A stretch of DNA of 43,428 bases. It comes from Verrucomicrobiota bacterium (GTDB taxonomy: Bacteria > Verrucomicrobiota > Verrucomicrobiia > Opitutales > Opitutaceae). The notes under the pieces were generated by a model. The model did not search any database and was not told where the DNA came from. It was given only the letters and a program-made list of their open reading frames with translations. Position numbers and translations under genes: made by a program. How positions within the stretch are numbered: the first letter of the stretch is position 1; each line of letters begins with the position of its first letter. Shown here one piece after another: positions 6,625 through 13,451 of this stretch. The stretch covers positions 1 through 43,428 of the forward strand of contig JAEYYL010000216.1 in the NCBI GenBank assembly GCA_023430825.1, read 5' to 3'.

Positions 6625-9333
6625 TCAGTTAAGTTGGACAATTCTGGCGATATAGTTCTTTGGACGGCGCGTCCGGAACCCGAGAGACGGCACGCTTGCG
6701 TCCGGTTTCTGCTGCTCCGGCACTTCGGATGGGAGTGGCGGCGGTATGACAACGGTGTCCAACGCTACGTTGGTTGCATCACGTGTGAGTCTTGCCGCGG
6801 CCTCCGCCACGTTCTTTTCGCCTTCCGCCATGAGCTGCGGGATCTTCTCTCGGGCACCCAGAAGCGTCACCAGAGTCGTCGCGGAAAAAAGCCGATGCTT
6901 TTCGTGGGTCTCACTGTTGCGCATGCAAAAGGCGGAAACAATCTGGCGCTCTTTCTCCGTCACACCCTTGAGTAGCTCGAAGAATTTTCGGGAAACGCAT
7001 TTCACCCACACGCCGTCAATCTGCGCATAAGCCACAGACAGATCGTAGGGATCGTATCGCACCGCCACGCGACTGCCCACGTGGGTTCGAAGCGTGGGAT
7101 GCCAATACGAGATGCGAAACAAGGTGATGCCTGAGTTCGGGCGAACGGTGGCGTGTCCGCTCTTGGTGGAAGGCATGGTCGCGAGCAGAAACGCGAAGTC
7201 GGGGAGAATGGCGAGTTGGGGCTCGCCGCCGGCGACGCGGGCATCGTCAGCAAAAGCATCCCGCGGGGAAACATGCGTTATCGGGTTCGGCAAAGTGTCG
7301 TGATATTCGAATAAAAAGCTCTCCAGAACGTCGGCCAGTTCCGTGAACGTCATCGTCGCAAGCCGCTTCGGATCGTGAGATTTCGTAAGCAGTCGAACGG
7401 CTTTCGAGAGGCGCGTCTGTCCTGGTAGGGAATGGACCAGCCGCGTATTTAGTGTCTGATTGAAACGCTCCAGGACCGAACCGTATCGCGGTTGCCCGGG
7501 CGGGCGGAACTGTTGGTGCACCTTATATCGGGACAGGACCAAGTTCAGATAGAGCGAGTGGAATTCCTTGCCGTTATCGGTCACGATGGTCTTCGGGAGG
7601 CGCTGATGCCGGATGACACAATCGCGGAGCACGCCCATGCAGGAGCGGTAGCTGGGCGGTGAAAACACCAAATAATATCCAAGGACTCGATCGAACTTCG
7701 GCGCATGAAAGATCGTGAGCCATGGCCGACCAAGGTTTTGGCCACGATCGGAAATGATTTCTACGTCGAGCTGCGTATGGTCGATGTGCGCGACGTCCCA
7801 GGCACGCTCCCCGTAACGCAGTGATTCCAGATCCGCCACCGAGACCTGAGGACACATGTCGGGCATAGCGGCCCGACTCCCGAAACGCGCCTTGGTGACC
7901 CGGTGGGCGCTGTATTTTTGCAGACGCCGGCTGATAGTTTTCCGAGTCGGACAGGAGAGCGGGGGCACCAACTCAGCACAGCGCTTGGCGATTAGTCCGC
8001 GGAGCATCTCCTTCGAGATGGCGCTCGGCTGGAGAAACGAGTCGTTGATCACGGCCGTGATAATTTCCTCGACCCGATCGTCGATCCGTGACGTCCGGTT
8101 GCCCGGAATGCCTTGCGGAAGGAGACCGACCAGGCCCACACCGACCGCTTGCTCGGCCTCCCGAAATGCTTTCAGGTAGCGCTGCTGCTTGCGGGTCAGT
8201 TTCGCCAGCGGCTTTCCCTTTTGTGCGAGGCTGTGTTCGATCAGCCGGTAGCGCTCAATCGCCTTTTGAGTATCTCGACTGGATGCCCGGTGCAGCAACG
8301 CCGCACCGCCGGTCGATTTCGTGCAAACCAGATTTCGATCCACCGGAATAATGCGCCTTTCAACGATCCGAGATTGAAAGTTCCTCCGTTCCAACGTGCG
8401 AAGACGCGATTCGTCGTCGATGAGCACGATCTCTCGGGTCCCGAGGCTGACCACAGATAATGTTGCTCCGTCCACGATGAATTTGGCTCCAACATGGAGG
8501 TTGATTTCGGTGATCTCCTCCGCCCGGGAAGATTCGATCTGCACCGCAACTTCCTGAGCGTTCCGATCCGCAAAGACACGGCTGCCGAAGCTATCGGTGA
8601 TGGGGACCGCGTGGAGGTCTACATACACCTCCGAGCGGACGATGGCATAATTCAGCGCGTCCGCATAGCCCGCCCCTTCTGCCGAAATGTCCCGATACGC
8701 GATGCCGGGGCGCTCAGCCACCACTTTTTTGATATGCTCGATCTTACGGAGGAGGTCTTCAGACAGCGGTTTGTCATCGTCGATACAGGCCGCGAGAAAT
8801 TCGTAATTTCTCCGGAGTGTGTCCGGAATATCTTTTGAGGAAACGATCCGAAACTTCAGCCCTACAGCGCCCGCGGCCACTTCGGCCGGCGGGCTCCGCC
8901 ATGTGCCGTCGTCGTCACGGAAGTAACGCCACGCATCGCGGCTGCCGAGCGTCGACAGGTTCAGCAGGTCGTCCTCGCGCTTGACTTCGACCAACTCGGC
9001 ACCGCGGGATCGAGAAACCACCAAAAAGTCGGGATGGTAAGTCACCGGCGGAGCAAGATGCGGCCTTTTTAAGTGAAGCCGGCATGGCTGGTCCAGAAAC
9101 AGGAGTATGTCGGGGTCATACTCACAGATGAAAGCGAATGCCCACTCGGCAGTCCTGCTTTCCGTCTGAATTGTGCCATCCATTTTCAAGGAACGAAACT
9201 TCCCTTTGACGCTGCGGCGCCCACCCACCGTGCGGGCGGGCTCGGAGCCAGCGATATGCAGGACTTCACTTCGCGTTGGTTCCTGAATACGCAGTTCGTC
9301 TAGTATTTCTTCAATCTCGGTGCGGGATTTCAT
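6625..9333 (-). CDS. tnsAB: TnsA-TnsB fusion transposase
   Basis: This 902-residue protein joins two normally separate Tn7 enzymes. The N-terminal part (residues 55-120) is a TnsA endonuclease: TAEW supplies Glu63, YHPDFLV supplies Asp102, and ELVEVK supplies Lys118 in the restriction-enzyme-like E...D...ExK arrangement that cuts the 5' strands. The rest is a TnsB/TniA DDE recombinase with catalytic Asp518 in AHIDHTQLD, Asp586 in IVTDNGKEF and Glu622 in VLERFNQTLN, preceded by helix-turn-helix DNA-binding domains. An intact nuclease implies cut-and-paste movement rather than cointegrate formation. I prefer the ATG at 9333 to the GTG two codons upstream. The start codon is embedded in a palindrome (9333-9361) that may control expression. 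Fused TnsAB proteins are known in a subset of Tn7-like and type I-B CRISPR-associated elements. Confidence 0.9.
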   Translation of the reverse strand: MKSRTEIEEILDELRIQEPTRSEVLHIAGSEPARTVGGRRSVKGKFRSLKMDGTIQTESRTAEWAFAFICEYDPDILLFLDQPCRLHLKRPHLAPPVTYHPDFLVVSRSRGAELVEVKREDDLLNLSTLGSRDAWRYFRDDDGTWRSPPAEVAAGAVGLKFRIVSSKDIPDTLRRNYEFLAACIDDDKPLSEDLLRKIEHIKKVVAERPGIAYRDISAEGAGYADALNYAIVRSEVYVDLHAVPITDSFGSRVFADRNAQEVAVQIESSRAEEITEINLHVGAKFIVDGATLSVVSLGTREIVLIDDESRLRTLERRNFQSRIVERRIIPVDRNLVCTKSTGGAALLHRASSRDTQKAIERYRLIEHSLAQKGKPLAKLTRKQQRYLKAFREAEQAVGVGLVGLLPQGIPGNRTSRIDDRVEEIITAVINDSFLQPSAISKEMLRGLIAKRCAELVPPLSCPTRKTISRRLQKYSAHRVTKARFGSRAAMPDMCPQVSVADLESLRYGERAWDVAHIDHTQLDVEIISDRGQNLGRPWLTIFHAPKFDRVLGYYLVFSPPSYRSCMGVLRDCVIRHQRLPKTIVTDNGKEFHSLYLNLVLSRYKVHQQFRPPGQPRYGSVLERFNQTLNTRLVHSLPGQTRLSKAVRLLTKSHDPKRLATMTFTELADVLESFLFEYHDTLPNPITHVSPRDAFADDARVAGGEPQLAILPDFAFLLATMPSTKSGHATVRPNSGITLFRISYWHPTLRTHVGSRVAVRYDPYDLSVAYAQIDGVWVKCVSRKFFELLKGVTEKERQIVSAFCMRNSETHEKHRLFSATTLVTLLGAREKIPQLMAEGEKNVAEAAARLTRDATNVALDTVVIPPPLPSEVPEQQKPDASVPSLGFRTRRPKNYIARIVQLN

Positions 9334-9361
9334 GTGCACTTACCTTCCGGGCAAGTGCACA
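9333..9361 (-). promoter_or_regulatory. Perfect palindrome overlapping the tnsAB start codon
   Basis: Arms TGTGCACTT (9333-9341) and AAGTGCACA (9353-9361) are perfectly inverted, separated by 11 bases. On the coding strand the spacer holds GGAAGG, the probable ribosome binding site, and the second arm runs into the ATG. The element could be an operator for a repressor, or an mRNA hairpin that hides the start. A related half-site GTGCACTTCCTT occurs at about 9470. Confidence 0.55.
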
Positions 9362-9375
9362 GCTGCGCCTCGGGA

Positions 9376-9397
9376 AGCGCCTATACTTGTAGGCGCT
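9376..9397. promoter_or_regulatory. Second palindrome upstream of tnsAB
   Basis: Arms AGCGCCTA (9376-9383) and TAGGCGCT (9390-9397) are perfectly inverted around a 6-base loop, 15 bases upstream of the first palindrome. On the minus strand the loop side contains AAGTATAGG, which could include a -10-like element for tnsAB. It is either an operator or an attenuator-like hairpin; the sequence alone does not decide. The rest of the gap to 9534 has no gene. Confidence 0.4.
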
Positions 9398-9534
9398 CAG
9401 AGAGCCGACTCGGCGCGGCGCAATCTTGACGTCCGCGTCAGTTCGCGTCCTGTTCAGAGCACGAACGGTGCACTTCCTTATGTTCTGTTCGTCGCCTCTC
9501 GGTTCAGTTGCAGCTGCCGAGAGGTTTCTTGTTT

Positions 9535-10041
9535 TTAGGTGTTGGTGAGGGGTTGAGGTTGATTTTCGGTCTTCCGCCGCTGGCGGTAAGTTGGTGTCTT
9601 TCGCCCTGCGCCTCTTTCCAGACGCTCCACTTGAAAGCGCTTGGAGTGAATGAGCTTATTCAGAATGCGGCTCACCGAGGGCAGATCCGGAAACATGAAG
9701 TCCGCGTTAGGAGCCACCTCATGGATGCGCGCCTTCAACGCTCCGGGAGTGAATGGCTCGCACCGAAATGTTCTGATGGCATGCCATAGGATTGCGGTCT
9801 TTCCGTTGCGATACGACCGCTCCTGTTGCCTCTCTGCCGCACGCTGCGACTGAGAACGCGGAACCGCGGTCGGTGGAGCAAATGCGGCATCGAAACTTCG
9901 AAGGCGCACCAGAGCTTCGTTCAACTCCCACTCCGCAGACTCAACGGCTTGCCGCAGCTCGTGTAGGCGCAGTTCCGCTTGGTCGACTTTGTCGACTAAA
10001 AGGGAACGGGCTGCATCGATTGCACGGGTCTGCTCGGGCAT
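9535..10041 (-). CDS. Uncharacterised transposon protein, coiled coil plus winged-helix-like domain
   Basis: I do not recognise this 168-residue protein. Residues 1-50 form a charged, heptad-like helix (VDQAELRLHELRQAVESAEW). The C-terminal half (AILWHAIRTFRCEPFTPGAL, then PSVSRILNKLIHSKRFQVER) looks like a winged helix. The tail is basic and proline-rich. A stop codon directly precedes the ATG at 10041, which fixes the start. It lies upstream of tnsAB with a 200-base regulatory gap, on the same strand. It could be a repressor acting on the tnsAB palindromes or an accessory transposition factor. Both are guesses from position. Confidence 0.7.
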   Translation of the reverse strand: MPEQTRAIDAARSLLVDKVDQAELRLHELRQAVESAEWELNEALVRLRSFDAAFAPPTAVPRSQSQRAAERQQERSYRNGKTAILWHAIRTFRCEPFTPGALKARIHEVAPNADFMFPDLPSVSRILNKLIHSKRFQVERLERGAGRKTPTYRQRRKTENQPQPLTNT

Positions 10042-10061
10042 CTAATACCCATATTCGTCCC

Positions 10062-10642
10062 ATGGTTATTATTATTCAAGCAAAAACACCCATTTTGACT
10101 CAAACGGCCGGGAAGGCCTTGATTCTGACCTTCTTACCTCTTGATGTTTGCTGCACGCCGCCGAGGGAACCATCCGTATTTTGCTCTCAATCGGCGAATT
10201 GTCTCGGCAATTGCACCCGGTGTCCTGCCTAACGCTGCCGCGATGTCGTGTATTGTCTGACCGTCATCCCACCGAAGCCGTAGCTCCGCAAAGCGCTCCT
10301 CCGCTGCGTTACGACGCGTCGTCCGCAGCGCAGCTTTCGCCGTGAGCTTCTCACGCATCTTCCGAGCCTTCCTTTCAGCAGCTTGGATCTTGATACGTTC
10401 GTTTCTGATCTCCTGTCCCACTCGAAAGACGTTGACGCCGAAAAGTTTGATGATTTGTCCGACCCGCTGATGCGTGCACCCAATGTCGGCGGCGATCTCG
10501 GCCGTGGTTTTGCGGCCCACGAGAAATGAACGAAGGATTTGATCGTAGGGAACGCCATTGATCGACGCCCGTAGCTGGTCAGGTTTGCGGCCCATTGAAG
10601 ATTGAGACGGTGTTTTTTGGGTGTTATTTAGCATGGTTATTA
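10062..10642 (-). repeat. Repeated motif TAATAACCATG before two adjacent genes
   Basis: On the minus strand the 11-mer TAATAACCATG occurs at 10632-10642, where its ATG starts the double-HTH gene. It occurs again at 10062-10072, 21 bases upstream of the coiled-coil gene, where its ATG is out of frame. Two copies less than 600 bases apart upstream of neighbouring regulators suggest a shared operator or a duplicated promoter/leader. Only the two ends of this interval are the repeat. Confidence 0.35.
10134..10634 (-). CDS. Double helix-turn-helix DNA-binding protein
   Basis: The protein has 166 residues from the ATG at 10634, preceded by ACGGGGTAATAACC with a weak GGGG ribosome site. There are two helix-turn-helix segments. 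One is near the N-terminus (KTTAEIAADIGCTHQRVGQI). The other is near the C-terminus (DGQTIHDIAAALGRTPGAIA). A long basic, probably helical linker separates them. The architecture fits a small regulator or a resolvase/sigma-region-4-like DNA-binding factor. No catalytic motif is visible. It sits between the defence operon and the transposition genes, on the same strand, and could regulate either. The specific family is not recognised. Confidence 0.75.
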   Translation of the reverse strand: MLNNTQKTPSQSSMGRKPDQLRASINGVPYDQILRSFLVGRKTTAEIAADIGCTHQRVGQIIKLFGVNVFRVGQEIRNERIKIQAAERKARKMREKLTAKAALRTTRRNAAEERFAELRLRWDDGQTIHDIAAALGRTPGAIAETIRRLRAKYGWFPRRRAANIKR

Positions 10643-10892
10643 CCCCGTCGCATGCAAGAGAACGCACATGCTAGGAGTCACAGACACCTGCCATACCCGG
10701 CCGGCAAGACTCCCGAAGGGGATCGAGCTGGACACTTCAGAAACGTTCTCTGCCGCGGGGGAGACCGGAGCCGCCGTCAATCAAGCCGCTGGGCCTGCTG
10801 TCTGACGCCACTTGAGCCGACGCCGCGTCCAGGCATGCGTTACAGCCAGGCTGCACCCACCTCATGCTGTCCCGCTGAACGGCCGGAAACAG

Positions 10893-10914
10893 GAAACACG
10901 TCGTCGCGTGTTTC
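10893..10914 (-). terminator. Candidate terminator hairpin after the defence operon
   Basis: Arms GAAACACG (10893-10900) and CGTGTTTC (10907-10914) are perfectly paired with a 6-base loop, 33 bases past the last gene of the ten-gene operon. On the minus strand it is followed by CTGTTTCC, a weak T tract, so termination may be inefficient. The remaining bases to 10668 hold no recognisable gene. Confidence 0.4.
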
Positions 10915-10947
10915 GACGCGTCCGGTGAGAACGGTGTGCTAGCGGGG

Positions 10948-11385
10948 CTACCGGGATCCCGGTCGGCGGGATCCGTTTGCGACGAGGCGCTCGGTTTGGA
11001 TCGGCTCCAGATACTGGTAGCTCTGCGGAGGGCGAATTCGCACCTTGCGCATCACCGCCAGTGACACGGGCGCGAGCATCCATACCCGCCGGATCACGAT
11101 TCCGTAAGCGATATCACGACCACTGAAGTATGTATCGAATTCGGCCTTGGTGACGCCCGATTGACGCTGGACGTGTTGCCAAAGCTTCGCCGGCGTTTCG
11201 GAGAAGACTCGTTCAACCTCGAAGGCGCCTTCGAGGGTGCTCCTTGGCGCCGAGACGTAGACCAACACCAAGTCCCCTGGTCCAACCTTCGGCTTCACGC
11301 GTCGGAGTTCGACGCGTTTCGTTTTGGCGAAGATGGCGTCGGCAAATCGCGGCTTTATCGAGAGGAGGAGAGCGCGACCTTTCAT
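10948..11385 (-). CDS. ASCH/PUA-like domain protein
   Basis: The protein has 145 residues. The N-terminus MKGRALLLSIKPRFADAIF, then KTKRVELRR and GPGDLVLVYVSAPRSTLEG, matches the ASCH fold: a PUA-like beta-barrel predicted to bind RNA or modified nucleotides. The start is fixed by coupling, since the ATG at 11385 shares one base with the TAA of the GNAT-PIN gene (TAATG). A longer upstream reading frame has no family features. It is the last gene of the operon. Pairing an ASCH protein with a PIN-domain protein suggests an RNA-directed effector or an antitoxin-like partner. This is inferred from adjacency only. Confidence 0.8.
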   Translation of the reverse strand: MKGRALLLSIKPRFADAIFAKTKRVELRRVKPKVGPGDLVLVYVSAPRSTLEGAFEVERVFSETPAKLWQHVQRQSGVTKAEFDTYFSGRDIAYGIVIRRVWMLAPVSLAVMRKVRIRPPQSYQYLEPIQTERLVANGSRRPGSR

Positions 11386-13442
11386 TAGGAGCCACTCATC
11401 AAACCGAGGCGGTAGATGCGAGCAAACTGATCCTCCGTTATTCGCGTCGGCGATTGGAAGGTTGAGGAAATGCCCAGCGATCTGAGTGTCTCCAGCTCGA
11501 CCGGCGTGGAGAACTGCTCGGTGTCGGCAAACTGCAATGCCATGATCGGGCCGAACGGGTCGCCTTTCGCGGTCGCGAGTATCTCCCGCCATTCGTAAAT
11601 ACCCAGCCGACGGTAGCGGGAGTAAAGCACCTTTGCCGGGCCGGTCTCGACCGACACCAGTCGCGAGCACGCCCGAATTGCCATCGTGCCTGACGTGCCG
11701 TCCTCCTTGCTCACATACCACAGGATGCGTGCTGGCAGAGTGAAGGCACCGTTCTTCGGCCTGCGGTAGTAGACGTTCTCTCGATTGAGGGCGAGACGTG
11801 CGAGCACGCCGAACAACTCCGCTTCAGCGAGCCGAGCGTCGAAGAGCTGAGCCGCCCATGTGGGAATGATGGGGACCACAAAGGTGGCCACGTTTTCACC
11901 GAGCACCTTCGCGGGCCAGAAACGCGCTTCTAGTTTTGCAGCGTCGATCGTGTGGAGAGCGGAGGTGTCGACGCCGCCTCGAAGCGCCGTGACGAGATCC
12001 ACCCGCGACCCGATTGACGCTGGCGTGTGCCGAATCCACCCGGCATCCGATTTCTCGAATCCGAGTTCCAGAAGCGCCTCTTTAATCGTGTTCGAGAGGT
12101 AGGCATCAGACACCACCAGCTTGGTTAGTCGCGAGGCAGCGTTGATCTCGATCGCGTGCAATAGCAGCTGACGAACCAGCGTTCTCTCCAGCGCGAAGCG
12201 ACGGACCCGGAGCACGCTCAGCTCCGTCGTTGCCGTGGATGTGCTGGGCGTATGGGCGATAACCGACACCGCTTCGCCGTTCGGATCCCTGACGACGCTG
12301 ATTTCAGTGGCTGCGGCGGTTCGAACTTTCGCCAGCAAGCACCGAATCATGTTCGCTAGGGCTCCAGGTTTCTCGCCTTCATGCGACCGATGCACTCGCT
12401 CCACAACGGCGTCGACATCGGCGGCGCGGAGCGCCGACCGGGTGTAAGCGGTCGCGGAGAGGCGGGCCGGCTGGTATGCGGCGACACGCTCGGTTTCATC
12501 AAGCCTGCCAGCCAACTCTGTTGGACGCAGAATCCCGATTTGCAATCTCGCGCCCAATAGGTCCGCCGCATCCAAGAGTTCCTTATCGCGGGTCAGAAAG
12601 ACCTCGGCGCCAGCAGCCGCTGATCGGGCGAGCTGCTTCCTGTCAGATCGCTCGCTGTCCGTTTTTGCGGCTCGCCCGAGAACCTCGTCGATCACCGTGA
12701 TGAATCGGCTCGCCGATTCGCTGTCGTATGCGGCCGCCGGGTATTGGTCCGCGATGCGGTGAAACTCGCTTCGGCGTTCGGCAACGAGGTGCCGGTCGAT
12801 CTCGTTGTGAAGCTCGTCGACGACGTGCAACTTCACAGCATCCGCCACCCAAGGTTCTAACAGCACCCGCGATTCACTGTCCGTGTCCGCGTCGTCTCCG
12901 TGGAGGTCGTAGAACACGTTAGCATCCAAGACCGCGGAGAGGCGGTCATCACTGGTCGACTGCTCGGCGAAGCTGAACAGGTCGTCTTCCGGCCCGAGAG
13001 AGTGGATCCAAATGGTGAGTTCCTCTCCGTCCTTCCCTCGTCCCACAACGTCTGCACGGGCAATAAATCCAAGGCGTTGCCAGAGTCCTTGCGCGTGGTA
13101 GTCGCGTCGGCATTTGAGCCGCAAAGCGGAAAAGCCGTGCGCCTTAGCATGAGCCTTGAGCCAATCGGCCAGGGCGTCCGCCACTCCACGCCCCCGGCAT
13201 TCCTTTCTGACACACAGGTGGATGATCACGGCGGCGTTGAGTCGCCGCTGGAATCGGAAGGTGAGATAGCCGACTACCCGCTCGGCGTCATCCACGGCGA
13301 TGGCGAGTCGCTGCTGAGCTACGCAATCGTCGAAAGCGCCGCGGGGAAACAATCCAAGTGTGCTTCGGTTCGTGCCCCAGATTGCGATTACGTCGTCGAG
13401 ACGAGAGTCGCCGCGAGGAAGCTGGATAACGTTCCAAGGCAT
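11385..13442 (-). CDS. GNAT acetyltransferase-PIN nuclease fusion protein
   Basis: This 685-residue protein has at least two recognisable domains. Residues 1-147 are a GNAT acetyltransferase, with IIHLCVRKECRGRGVADALA giving the acetyl-CoA loop RGRGVA and the WQRLGF motif. Residues 168-300 resemble a PIN RNase: Asp173 in VLDANVF, Glu210 in VVDELHNEID and Asp286 in FLTRDKELLD. Around residues 410-500 a second GNAT-like stretch appears (LVVSDAYLSNTIKEALLELG). The C-terminal 180 residues are unassigned. The start at 13442 follows an AGGAAG ribosome site overlapping the stop of the helicase gene. PIN proteins cleave RNA and often serve as toxins; GNAT domains can acetylate proteins or aminoacyl-tRNA. 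Combining both in a defence operon suggests a growth-arrest effector. Confidence 0.82.
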   Translation of the reverse strand: MPWNVIQLPRGDSRLDDVIAIWGTNRSTLGLFPRGAFDDCVAQQRLAIAVDDAERVVGYLTFRFQRRLNAAVIIHLCVRKECRGRGVADALADWLKAHAKAHGFSALRLKCRRDYHAQGLWQRLGFIARADVVGRGKDGEELTIWIHSLGPEDDLFSFAEQSTSDDRLSAVLDANVFYDLHGDDADTDSESRVLLEPWVADAVKLHVVDELHNEIDRHLVAERRSEFHRIADQYPAAAYDSESASRFITVIDEVLGRAAKTDSERSDRKQLARSAAAGAEVFLTRDKELLDAADLLGARLQIGILRPTELAGRLDETERVAAYQPARLSATAYTRSALRAADVDAVVERVHRSHEGEKPGALANMIRCLLAKVRTAAATEISVVRDPNGEAVSVIAHTPSTSTATTELSVLRVRRFALERTLVRQLLLHAIEINAASRLTKLVVSDAYLSNTIKEALLELGFEKSDAGWIRHTPASIGSRVDLVTALRGGVDTSALHTIDAAKLEARFWPAKVLGENVATFVVPIIPTWAAQLFDARLAEAELFGVLARLALNRENVYYRRPKNGAFTLPARILWYVSKEDGTSGTMAIRACSRLVSVETGPAKVLYSRYRRLGIYEWREILATAKGDPFGPIMALQFADTEQFSTPVELETLRSLGISSTFQSPTRITEDQFARIYRLGLMSGS

Positions 13443-13451
13443 CGGCGAGGC

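Noticed and set aside
10948..11721. A longer frame for the ASCH gene
   Set aside because: The upstream 112 residues lie antisense-like within the GNAT-PIN gene in another frame and show no family features; TAATG coupling fixes the start at 11385.
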